This document shows, piece by piece, positions 33,803 to 42,595 of a DNA stretch of 64,000 bases. The position numbers and the translations under genes were made by a program. The notes under the pieces are model-generated. The model did no database searches. It was given only the letters and a program-made list of their open reading frames with translations, and was not told the DNA's origin. Source of the DNA: Paenibacillus sp. MBLB1832 (lineage in GTDB: Bacteria > Bacillota > Bacilli > Paenibacillales > NBRC-103111); assembly GCF_032271945.1 (NCBI RefSeq), contig NZ_CP130319.1, positions 885,001-949,000 on the forward strand, in the 5' to 3' direction. Position 1 is the first letter of the stretch, and each line of letters opens with the position of its first letter.

Positions 33803-35638
33803 ATGTTGGAACGGCTCAATCATAGATTCTTAATTTTTCCCTTGATCATTGTCATTAAAATCTATGTGGCGTGGATGATTTTATTCGAAACGGGACCATC
33901 GGCTCGTATTTTGATGACCGAAATTCCAGCCATTTTAATTACCTGCTGCGTCATCGAATATGTGGTCAAAAAGCACAAACTCGCTTGGTACCTCGCCGTT
34001 GATTTTGTGATTACGATATTGTTTTTTGCACTCGTTCTCTATTACAAGCATTTTGGCGTCATTGCGACGTATCACGTATTAGGTCAGGCGAAGCAAGTGG
34101 GCGCGGTCAAAAAGAGTATTTTCTCGGTCATCGAGCCTCAGTATTTGCTCTTCTTTTTGGACATTGTGGTGATGGGCTTCTTGTCTTTCTTCAGACCGAA
34201 GTCCCGATCGTGGAGGCCAATTAGCTTGAAACTGGTAACCAGTGTGGCTTGCTTCTCCATCTTACTTTGCGCGATTAGCGTCATCCCCAACCGCAGTTCG
34301 TTTAATGAAAATGTAAAAGCGAGTAAAATGGGCATTCTAAATTACGAAATGTATAACCTGCTCTCTCATAAAAAAGAAGAGATGATCAGCGCGGATCTCA
34401 TTACGCAACCTGTTATTGAAGAACTAAAAAACAAAACCGCCGTCGACCAGCCGAACCTGCAAGGCGCGGCCAAGGGCAAAAATCTGATCATCATCCAGAT
34501 GGAGTCCATGCAAAATTTTCTGATCGGCCTCAACATTGATGGACAAGAAATTACGCCGAACTTGAATAAATTAGCGCAATCCAGCTATTATTTCCCTAAA
34601 TTTTATCAGCAAATTGGTCAAGGCAACACGTCGGACGCGGAGTTCATCATCAACACGTCCTACTATGTACCGCCCGAGGGCGCCGCGACGCAGGTGTATG
34701 GCAAGAAGGACCTGCCGAGCCTTCCGAAGCTGCTCAAAGATCAAGGATACACGACGATGAATTTCCATACGAATGAAGTCAGCTTCTGGAATCGGGATGA
34801 CTTATACAAGGCAATCGGCTACGATCGGTATTACGATAAATCCTATTTCCAAGATGAGGATGCCTTCTTCTACGGTTCGTCGGATGAAGTGCTGTACCGC
34901 AAGACAGCGGAAGAATTGGCGGCATTTCAATCGCAAGATCAGCCTTTTTACGCACATGTGATTTCCATGAGTTCGCACAATCCGTTTACGATTCCGGAAG
35001 AGAAATACAAGATGGTACTCCCTGAGCGATATGAGGGTACCTTCGTAGGCGACTATATGCGTGCTGAAAATTATGCGGATTATGCACTTGGCTTGTTCAT
35101 CGAAGATCTAAAGCAGCGGGGGATTTGGGATAACAGTGTTGTCGTTCTCTACGGCGATCACCGCGGACTGCCTTTATTTTCGTTAAAAGATGAAGATAAA
35201 GCGCTGATGATCGAGGTTCTGGGGCATGAATATGCCGAGAAAGAGCTGATTAACATCCCGCTCATTATCGCTGCCGAAGGCGTGACAACACCGATGGTGC
35301 TGACGCAGCTTGGCGGTCAAGTCGATGTGCTGCCAACCGTTGCGAACCTCTTAGGGGTGCCGCTGAACGACTATGTGCATTTTGGGCAAGATTTACTGAA
35401 CCAAACGACGTACAATCTGCTGCCACAACGTTACTACCTGCCAACAGGGTCATTCGTCAACAGCGAAGAACTGTTCATGTCCGGGAAGGGTTTTGAAGAT
35501 GGGAACTATTACACGCTTGCTGGAAATGCCAATGAGCATCAGTCGGCGACAGAAGACGAATTTAATCGAGCCCTGAAGCTTTTGCAATTATCCGATAGCT
35601 ATGTTTCCCAACTGCCAGATCGTGTGGAACCTTATTGA
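33803..35638 (+). CDS. Lipoteichoic acid synthase family protein (LtaS-type sulfatase)
   Basis: About 611 residues. Five membrane helices occupy the first 180 residues or so, and an extracellular alkaline-phosphatase/sulfatase-fold domain follows. Seen are the metal-binding NLIIIQMESMQNF, the catalytic Thr in GQGNTSDAEF, SMSSHNPF and the late metal motif YGDHRG. LtaS enzymes transfer glycerol phosphate from phosphatidylglycerol onto the growing lipoteichoic acid chain. AAAGGAG lies 8 bases before the ATG at 33803, so I prefer it to the GTG at 33785. It is monocistronic, with a terminator right after it. Confidence 0.92.
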   Translation: MLERLNHRFLIFPLIIVIKIYVAWMILFETGPSARILMTEIPAILITCCVIEYVVKKHKLAWYLAVDFVITILFFALVLYYKHFGVIATYHVLGQAKQVGAVKKSIFSVIEPQYLLFFLDIVVMGFLSFFRPKSRSWRPISLKLVTSVACFSILLCAISVIPNRSSFNENVKASKMGILNYEMYNLLSHKKEEMISADLITQPVIEELKNKTAVDQPNLQGAAKGKNLIIIQMESMQNFLIGLNIDGQEITPNLNKLAQSSYYFPKFYQQIGQGNTSDAEFIINTSYYVPPEGAATQVYGKKDLPSLPKLLKDQGYTTMNFHTNEVSFWNRDDLYKAIGYDRYYDKSYFQDEDAFFYGSSDEVLYRKTAEELAAFQSQDQPFYAHVISMSSHNPFTIPEEKYKMVLPERYEGTFVGDYMRAENYADYALGLFIEDLKQRGIWDNSVVVLYGDHRGLPLFSLKDEDKALMIEVLGHEYAEKELINIPLIIAAEGVTTPMVLTQLGGQVDVLPTVANLLGVPLNDYVHFGQDLLNQTTYNLLPQRYYLPTGSFVNSEELFMSGKGFEDGNYYTLAGNANEHQSATEDEFNRALKLLQLSDSYVSQLPDRVEPY

Positions 35639-35650
35639 TAATGAAAGAAG

Positions 35651-35698
35651 AGGCTCTCCCTTCGTCATTCAGAAATGACAATGGGAGGGCTTTTTTTT
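35651..35698 (+). terminator. Rho-independent terminator
   Basis: GGCTCTCCC-TTC-GTCAT, loop, ATGAC-AAT-GGGAGGGC and eight Ts. Confidence 0.9.
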
Positions 35699-35789
35699 AG
35701 GTTTCGAAGCGTCTTAGGGGCGCTCTTTCATATTCCTGATGCCGATTGAGAGCGTTTGCGCTACAATGAGCATCAGGAGGTGGCAAATA

Positions 35790-37547
35790 TTGAGAACATT
35801 CCTGTACAAGCTCACGCTTAAGAAACGGATGTGGGTCTCCTTTGTTCTGCTGATTGCTTTTTCAATTGGCACCATGGGCGGACTTTCTTACTATATAAGT
35901 GCCAGAGTCATTGAGAAGAACACCTTCCAGCTTAGCCAGGACAATCTGAATACGTCCGCTCGCGTGCTGGATGAGAAGGTGAAGCAAATTTTGGTTTCGG
36001 TCTTGAATATTATGATTTCGCAGCCGTTTATTCAGATGGCGAAGGATGCTTATGTAGGGAAAGCAGACAGCTACTACGCCCATATGACAGCAATGAATAC
36101 ATCTTTCACGCAAGCGAAATTGGCTGAGCCGGCCATCGAATCTATTTTTATCGCGACACCGATTGGAGAATTTTATTCGGCAAGTTATTACCGCAACCAA
36201 GCGTTCTCGTTCTACGACTCCGACATGTTTACCAAGGTGAAAGACAGTAAAGAGCCGCTTTGGGTGAAAGGCCATGAGGATTTGATTTTTCAGGGCAAAG
36301 ATCGTGTCATCTCGCTCGTCATGCAATCGATCAACGAGGCGCCGAATATGTATTTTGTTGTCAATCTGAATGAGAAATCGATTCAAGGGATGTTATCCGA
36401 CCGTCTGAAAGAGCCAGCAGACCAGCATATATATCTCATCAACGATGCTGCTGAAAGCGTTTTAATGAATCAGCCACGCTTACCGGACAGCTACGATAAA
36501 AACTTTTTGGATGCGCACATTGGCTCCAGCAAACAGGGGCATTTCGAGGTGAAGTTGAAGGGTCACAACGACCTGGTGAACTACGCCAGAGCCCAATTTA
36601 ACCCGGATTGGCTGCTGCTCAGTGTACAATCTCGTTCTGAACTCCTGAAGGAGCTGAACTGGATTCAGTGGGCAACGATATTGACGATGCTCGTCTGTAT
36701 TATCATGGCGGTATTCGTATCGAACCTGCTGTCCGCCATCTTGCTGAAGCCGCTCTATTACCTGCAAACGCTGATGAGCAAGGTTGGCCGCAATGATTTA
36801 TCGGTGCGCTACTCGAGCCCTTTCCAAGACGAAGTCAGCCAGGTAGGTCACAAGTTTAACAGTATGCTTATGGAAATTACCGAGCTGATCGACGAGGTGA
36901 AGAAGGCTGAGCAGGACAAGCGCAAATCGGAGGCTAAGGCGCTGCAAGCGCAGATCTCTCCTCATTTTTTGTATAACACGCTGAATACAATTATTTGGAA
37001 AATGGAAATGGGTGAGCTCGACAGCTCCAAGGTCATGGTCATCGCACTCTCCCAGCTGTTCCAACTGGGGCTGAACAATGGGGAGGAAATGACGAGCGTC
37101 GAGAAGGAGATTTCCCACGTCCGCCAATATTTGACCATTCAACAGCTCTGTTACGAGGAGCTTTTCGAATTCGAAATCATCGTTCAAGACGAAGTTCTTC
37201 TGCAATGCCCAATTCTGAAGGTCGTGCTTCAGCCAGTTGTTGAGAACAGCTTGTTACACGGCTTCGAGCATATGGAGTCTGGGGGGGTAATCCGTATTGA
37301 ACTCTCGCTGCGAGCAGGCAAGCTTCACATTTTGATAGAGGATAACGGTTCAGGGTTTGATGCTGACAAGGTGTATACATCGCTAAGAATACCAACATCC
37401 GGCCGCAAAGGTTACGCGTTGCGCAACGTCTACAACCGATTGCAGCTGTATTACGGAGGCGAAGCCGAGATGGTACTGTCTAGCACTCCGTTCGAATCAA
37501 CGCAAGTCGTCATCACCATTCCGATTAAGGAGGCGTTGGAAGAATGA
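35790..37547 (+). CDS. YesM-type sensor histidine kinase
   Basis: About 585 residues: TM1 at about 12-35, an extracellular Cache-like sensor (about 40-285), TM2 at about 290-312, a HAMP domain (to about 370), a His_kinase domain with the phosphoacceptor in QAQISPHFLYNTLNTIIW, and an HATPase with LKVVLQPVVENSLLHGF and EDNGSGFD. Such kinases sense polysaccharide breakdown products or the binding protein of a nearby ABC importer. AGGAGG at 35775-35780 lies 9 bases from a TTG at 35790, the best start; upstream in-frame ATGs are not preceded by a site. It overlaps the regulator gene by ATGA. Confidence 0.92.
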   Translation: MRTFLYKLTLKKRMWVSFVLLIAFSIGTMGGLSYYISARVIEKNTFQLSQDNLNTSARVLDEKVKQILVSVLNIMISQPFIQMAKDAYVGKADSYYAHMTAMNTSFTQAKLAEPAIESIFIATPIGEFYSASYYRNQAFSFYDSDMFTKVKDSKEPLWVKGHEDLIFQGKDRVISLVMQSINEAPNMYFVVNLNEKSIQGMLSDRLKEPADQHIYLINDAAESVLMNQPRLPDSYDKNFLDAHIGSSKQGHFEVKLKGHNDLVNYARAQFNPDWLLLSVQSRSELLKELNWIQWATILTMLVCIIMAVFVSNLLSAILLKPLYYLQTLMSKVGRNDLSVRYSSPFQDEVSQVGHKFNSMLMEITELIDEVKKAEQDKRKSEAKALQAQISPHFLYNTLNTIIWKMEMGELDSSKVMVIALSQLFQLGLNNGEEMTSVEKEISHVRQYLTIQQLCYEELFEFEIIVQDEVLLQCPILKVVLQPVVENSLLHGFEHMESGGVIRIELSLRAGKLHILIEDNGSGFDADKVYTSLRIPTSGRKGYALRNVYNRLQLYYGGEAEMVLSSTPFESTQVVITIPIKEALEE

Positions 37548-39142
37548 AAGACAGACCGATTACACTGTGTGTTATCGATGATATTAAAAGTGTTGTCCGC
37601 GGCATAGCGGATCTTCTTAACGAAGAAACACACGGGGTACAGGTGGTGGGAACGGCGGGGAACGGCGAAGATGGGCTGCATATGGTGACAGAGCTTCGGC
37701 CTGATATTGTGCTCACGGATATTCGAATGCCACGCATGGACGGATTAGAAATGACGCAGCGGATTATGGCGATCCTGCCGACCTGTAAGGTGATTCTGCT
37801 GAGCGGATATACGGATTTCGAATACGCCCAACAGGCGATCAGGCTCGGGGCATTCGACTTTCTGGCGAAGCCGTTCCTGAAATCCGCGATTGAAACCGTC
37901 GTCGACAAGGCAAGGGAGCAGGTAGTGCTAGATCGCACACAGTTCGCCAAGCAAACGGAGATGGAACGTCAAATCAAGGAAAGTATGCCGCTGCTCCGCC
38001 AGGAGTATTTGCATTTATTACTGCGTTATATGGCGAATGAAGCGATGCTTCGGGAGCGTTGGGATTATTTAAAAATGGATTTGAATCACAAACATCTGAC
38101 GCTTATGTGCGTCGAGATGGACGGCTTCGCCAAAGGGTTGGAGGATACCTCCATCCATGACGTAGAACTTGCTCGTTTTGCTGTGAAAAACATTCTAGAA
38201 GAAACTCTTGCCTCCGTTACCAAAGCGGTTGTGTTCCGAGAACATCTATACGGATTCGTATGTCTGCTCAATACACCAGCCGAACCTGCCGTTCTAGCCG
38301 AAGCTTGCCGGGAGCATGTAATGAACTATTCGAGATACACCGTATCGATCGGCGTCAGTAAGAATGCAAGTTCCATTCAGGGCTTGCCTGCTGCCTATCA
38401 ACAAGCTTCTGAGGCGCTGTCGCACAATTTTTATACAGGAGGCAATAGTGTTTTCCTATACGAAGACATTGCTCATCGAACGCTGCCCGTTCTCCGGCAT
38501 AGCGCCGAGCAGGAAAAAGAGCTGTTTAACTTGCTGCGTATGGGCAATCAGGAGAAGGCTTTGCCACTGTTGAACGCAATGATTCACTGCTATGCGGGCG
38601 TAACGCCGAATCATTTTGTTCAGGTATGCTACGATATCGGCTTGCTGATGTGCCGCACTTTTTCCGAAAAGCTATCCGACGCAGCCACCGTTGACAGCTT
38701 GACGAACCTCCTTGAACGACTGAAACGCGGTGAACAATTGAACCAGCCTCAGCTGATCGAGGTGCTGAAACAAGTTGTTGTGGAGGGATGCCGATGGCTG
38801 CAGGCACAGAAGGAAGAAGAGGCGTCTTCGGTCATCACGCGAGCAATACAATACATGAAGGACAATCTCGATAAAAACGTGACCGTGAACGAACTCGCGA
38901 AGCACGTGTATTTGAGCGCCAGCTATTTTGCCAATTTATTTAAAAAGGTGACGGGCACAACCCTTATTCACTATATGACAGGACTGCGTATCGAGCGTGC
39001 CAAAGAGATGTTGCTGAACGACAGCCAAGTGCAAGAAGTCGCGCTCAGCCTCGGCTATGAGGATCGCTCCTACTTTACGGACGTGTTCAAGAAGTATACG
39101 GGCATGACACCGACCGATTTCAAACAAGCCTATAAACCGTAA
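37544..39142 (+). CDS. YesN-type response regulator (REC-AraC)
   Basis: A 532-residue response regulator. The receiver domain (about 1-125) has the phosphorylated Asp in VLTDIRMPRMDG and the Lys in FDFLAKPF. A long middle region (about 135-420) precedes two AraC helix-turn-helices at about 435-530 (LSASYFANLFKKVTG and SLGYEDRSYFTDVFKKYTG). It is the cognate partner of the kinase encoded just upstream and should activate the importer and lyase genes downstream. Confidence 0.93.
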   Translation: MKDRPITLCVIDDIKSVVRGIADLLNEETHGVQVVGTAGNGEDGLHMVTELRPDIVLTDIRMPRMDGLEMTQRIMAILPTCKVILLSGYTDFEYAQQAIRLGAFDFLAKPFLKSAIETVVDKAREQVVLDRTQFAKQTEMERQIKESMPLLRQEYLHLLLRYMANEAMLRERWDYLKMDLNHKHLTLMCVEMDGFAKGLEDTSIHDVELARFAVKNILEETLASVTKAVVFREHLYGFVCLLNTPAEPAVLAEACREHVMNYSRYTVSIGVSKNASSIQGLPAAYQQASEALSHNFYTGGNSVFLYEDIAHRTLPVLRHSAEQEKELFNLLRMGNQEKALPLLNAMIHCYAGVTPNHFVQVCYDIGLLMCRTFSEKLSDAATVDSLTNLLERLKRGEQLNQPQLIEVLKQVVVEGCRWLQAQKEEEASSVITRAIQYMKDNLDKNVTVNELAKHVYLSASYFANLFKKVTGTTLIHYMTGLRIERAKEMLLNDSQVQEVALSLGYEDRSYFTDVFKKYTGMTPTDFKQAYKP

Positions 39143-39247
39143 AATATTCCCCGTCGAAAGTTGTTTTGCCCTCCTCTCAGCCTGCCTGAATTCGCTTACA
39201 CTTGGGTTGTAAACACTTGGATATACACAAAGGGAGGCTTACCATTC

Positions 39248-40669
39248 ATGCAAAAGAAACCGTTTCAGCTTGTACTTTCCGCTGCGCTTCTGGTTACTTT
39301 ATCCGCTTGCGGAAGCGGAACGACTAAACCATCGTCGAGCAGTACGGCAACAACTGCGCCGGCAACATCTCCGCAGGCAAGCACGGCAACAGCAGCAGCA
39401 ACAGGTCCCAAAACTAAACTGACCTATTGGACGAACGATCGCGGGGCTTCTGACCATATCAAAGCGGAAGTCGCGAAGTACAATGCGGAGAACAAAGATA
39501 ACATTGAAGTTGAAGTCACAATTATGGCTGACAATTATGAGCAATCGCTCGATGTCGCGTTCGCTTCCAATCAAGCGCCGGATATCATCAAGATGTCAGG
39601 CTCTAACTTTGCTCCTTTTGTGAAAAAAGGGTACCTCGAACCGCTGGACTCCTTCATGACGCCTGATTTTAAAAAGCGCTTTACGAATTTGATTATCGAT
39701 GATGGAAACAAAGTTGACGGCAAAGTGTACTCGCTTCCGAATTACGGCATCACATGGCGCTTAATTTACAACGTTGATTTATTCCAAAAAGCCGGCATTG
39801 CCGCCCCGCCAAAGACGTTGAATGAAATGGTTGAAGTTGCGAAGAAGCTGACGGTTGCAGGCAAAGATATCGGTGCTTACGGCTTCGCTGGCAACTTTAA
39901 AAATAATGGCGGTTTCTCCAGAACGGCGGATCCAATTGTTGCGCTTAGCACAGGCAACTTGTCAGGCTTCAATTTTAAAACAGGCAAATTCGACTTCTCC
40001 AGCCATATCCCGATGCTTGAAGCGCTGCGTAAGATGAAGACCGATGGCAGCATGATTCCGGGCTTTGAGCTGCTCGATATCGACCCACTGCGCGCTCAAT
40101 TCGCTGAAGGTAAAATCGGTATGTACATCAACCACGCAAGCGAACCTGGTGTGTATAAGAATCAGTTCCCAGCCAAAATTAAATGGAGTGCAGCGCCGGT
40201 TCCAACGATTGACGGCACCATCAATGGGGCAGCCCAATTCTCCAATGCGACGGTCTGGCTCGGGATTAGCGCTAAATCGGCGAACAAAGCCAAAGCCTGG
40301 AAGTTCCTTGAGAATATGTACTCGCCGGATGTGCTCAAAACGTACCAAGAAGACAGTGTAGGCATATCGGCCGTGCCTGATGTCATAGCCGTGGCTAAGA
40401 AGCCGAGCTTCCCGAATATGGACCTCTTCATTCCGAATAAATATGATGCCTTGTATCCAGTCGTTCCTGCCGTTACACCAGAAGGGAAAAACGTGGGAGA
40501 TGAAGCGCTGAGATACATTCTGGAAGGTGGGGACGTGAACAAAATAACGGCCGACCTTGCTGCACGTTACAATGCTGCACTTGATAAAGCAAGGCAGGCA
40601 GGTTCGACTACCAATAAGCCGATGCCGGATTTTGATGCGAAAAATTTGCAAGGCACGATGGCGAAATAA
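39248..40669 (+). CDS. ABC transporter sugar-binding lipoprotein
   Basis: A 473-residue solute-binding protein of the oligosaccharide group. The signal peptide ends in the lipobox LSAC, where the Cys would be lipidated. A Ser/Thr/Ala-rich linker of about 40 residues follows. The binding fold begins at LTYWTNDRGASDHIK. GGGAGG lies about 8 bases before the ATG at 39248. It is anchored outside the membrane and delivers a saccharide to the two permeases encoded next. The YesMN pair upstream is probably tuned to the same ligand. Confidence 0.9.
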   Translation: MQKKPFQLVLSAALLVTLSACGSGTTKPSSSSTATTAPATSPQASTATAAATGPKTKLTYWTNDRGASDHIKAEVAKYNAENKDNIEVEVTIMADNYEQSLDVAFASNQAPDIIKMSGSNFAPFVKKGYLEPLDSFMTPDFKKRFTNLIIDDGNKVDGKVYSLPNYGITWRLIYNVDLFQKAGIAAPPKTLNEMVEVAKKLTVAGKDIGAYGFAGNFKNNGGFSRTADPIVALSTGNLSGFNFKTGKFDFSSHIPMLEALRKMKTDGSMIPGFELLDIDPLRAQFAEGKIGMYINHASEPGVYKNQFPAKIKWSAAPVPTIDGTINGAAQFSNATVWLGISAKSANKAKAWKFLENMYSPDVLKTYQEDSVGISAVPDVIAVAKKPSFPNMDLFIPNKYDALYPVVPAVTPEGKNVGDEALRYILEGGDVNKITADLAARYNAALDKARQAGSTTNKPMPDFDAKNLQGTMAK

Positions 40670-40765
40670 CGATACTGCCGTAGATAAGAAGCTATTCGGG
40701 TCTGATGGTTGGGCGCGAATAGCTTCGTTTTGTAGAGAGATTGATGTGCGGAAAGGAGCTTTGAT

Positions 40766-41668
40766 ATGAAAAACCGGAAGCATGCGCTAGCCCCCTATAT
40801 CCTTACATTTCCGAGTTTGTTCCTGACTTTGGCGCTCAGCATCTATCCGATCGGGTGGGCCATGCGATACATGTTCTACAGCTATCCAGGTTATGGCAAG
40901 ATGACATTCATCGGTTTTGATAATTTTAGACGACTGGCGTCGGATGAGATGTATTGGCATTCGGTGCTGAATACCCTAGTTTATGCGGCGGGCAAAATTG
41001 TGCTGACACTGCCAATCGCTCTTATTTTGGCCGTTATTCTCAATCAGCGTCTGCGGGGCAGGCATCTCCTGCGCGCGATTTATTTCCTGCCGACCGTCAT
41101 AAGTACAGCTGTTATGTCGGTCGTATTTTATGTCATTTTCAACTCCTATAACGGGATTCTGAACCAATATTTGGTGAAATACGGTATCGTGCACGCGAAT
41201 GTGGATTGGCTGGGCACGAAGTTCGCCATGCTCACGATGATTATCATTGCCGTTTGGGGCGCAATTGGCAACTACATGCTCTTGTTCCTCGCCGGCCTGC
41301 AAAATATTCCGAAGGATGTCTATGAAAGCGCAGCAATCGACGGTGCTAATGGGTGGAAAAAATTTTTCTATGTGACAGTGCCGATGTTGGGGCCAGTCTT
41401 GCAAATGATCGTATTGCTTGCGATTACAGCTGCTTTAAAAGGTTATGAAAGTATTATGGTGCTAACGGAAGGCGGTCCGATCGGCAAAACAGAGGTGATG
41501 TACCTCTATGTGTATAAGCTCTTTTTCCCGATTTCGTCTGCGGGCGGCGCTGTGCAACAGCAAATTGGGTATGGCAGCGCAGTCGGATTTGTGTCAGCCC
41601 TGATCGTCGGTATCGTCACACTGGGCTATTTTTATTTGTCGAGACGACTTAATAACTTACAAGATTAG
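40766..41668 (+). CDS. Sugar ABC transporter permease (MalF/UgpA type)
   Basis: A 300-residue protein with six membrane helices. The cytoplasmic coupling loop is ESAAIDGANGWKKFFYVTVP, the EAA motif of binding-protein-dependent permeases. The start KHALAPYILTFPSLFLTLAL is typical of the UgpA/LacF group. GAAAGGAGC lies before the ATG. It works with the second permease encoded 12 bases after it. Confidence 0.93.
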   Translation: MKNRKHALAPYILTFPSLFLTLALSIYPIGWAMRYMFYSYPGYGKMTFIGFDNFRRLASDEMYWHSVLNTLVYAAGKIVLTLPIALILAVILNQRLRGRHLLRAIYFLPTVISTAVMSVVFYVIFNSYNGILNQYLVKYGIVHANVDWLGTKFAMLTMIIIAVWGAIGNYMLLFLAGLQNIPKDVYESAAIDGANGWKKFFYVTVPMLGPVLQMIVLLAITAALKGYESIMVLTEGGPIGKTEVMYLYVYKLFFPISSAGGAVQQQIGYGSAVGFVSALIVGIVTLGYFYLSRRLNNLQD

Positions 41669-41680
41669 GAGGGTTCTCGG

Positions 41681-42580
41681 ATGGAATCGGTACCTGCACC
41701 AACTACGAACCGGAATACAGCCGCTCAGCCGGGTAACGTGTCTCTTCTGGTCGCAAAGTTAGCAGGGGGCATTGTGCTTTGGGCATTTTTACTGCTAATC
41801 TTCCTCTTTACGCTATTTCCCGTCGTCATGGCCATGTTTGGTTCATTTAAAACGAATGCAGAGGTAACGACAGGAGCAACCTTTTGGCCATCGGTATGGC
41901 AATTTCACAATTATGCCAAAGCGTGGAAAGGCGCCAATTTTGGGCAATTTACATTCAATAGTTTGTTTGTTGCCGTTGTTACAACGCTGGGATCGCTGCT
42001 TGTGGCGTCATTAGCCGCTTATGCGGTGGATCGGAAGGAATTTGTCGGTAAAAAGCTGTTCGTCGCGATCTTGGCTTCGACGATGTTTATCTCCATTGGA
42101 GCCGTTGTGCTGCGCCCGCAATTTGAATTAATGGTCCATCTCCATCTGCAGAAATCGCTGTGGGGCGTCATTATTATTCTCATCAGCGGGCATGCGGCGA
42201 CGTTCTTCACACTGCTTGGGTTCTTTAAGGGCATTCCACGCGATCTCGACGAAGCAGCCATGATTGATGGCTGCACAGTTTACGGCATCTACTGGCGGAT
42301 CGTGCTTCCGCTGCTAGCGCCAGGTCTTGGTGTTGCAGGCTTGTTTGTCTTCCGTAATGCGTGGAACGAATACATTTTGCCGCTCGTGTTCACCATGACG
42401 AAGCCGTCGCTGCAGACGCTGACGGTTGGTTTGGCGAGCTTGCGTTACGGCACGTCGGCTGCAGCGGAAACGCATATTATGCTGGCAGGCGCTTGTATGT
42501 CGATCATCCCGATTCTCGTCGTGTACGTACTGGCGAACAAATCGTTCATCAGCGTAACGTCCGGCTCGGTGAAAGGATGA
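41681..42580 (+). CDS. Sugar ABC transporter permease (MalG/UgpE type)
   Basis: A 299-residue protein with six helices. Seen is the EAA loop DEAAMIDGCTVYGIYWRIVLP and the characteristic FRNAWNEYILPLVFT. TAGGAGGG precedes the ATG. With its partner it forms the membrane channel of the importer. No ATPase gene is in this locus; such systems in Bacillales usually borrow a general ATPase (MsmX). Confidence 0.93.
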   Translation: MESVPAPTTNRNTAAQPGNVSLLVAKLAGGIVLWAFLLLIFLFTLFPVVMAMFGSFKTNAEVTTGATFWPSVWQFHNYAKAWKGANFGQFTFNSLFVAVVTTLGSLLVASLAAYAVDRKEFVGKKLFVAILASTMFISIGAVVLRPQFELMVHLHLQKSLWGVIIILISGHAATFFTLLGFFKGIPRDLDEAAMIDGCTVYGIYWRIVLPLLAPGLGVAGLFVFRNAWNEYILPLVFTMTKPSLQTLTVGLASLRYGTSAAAETHIMLAGACMSIIPILVVYVLANKSFISVTSGSVKG

Positions 42581-42595
42581 GGAGAGGGAGCGACA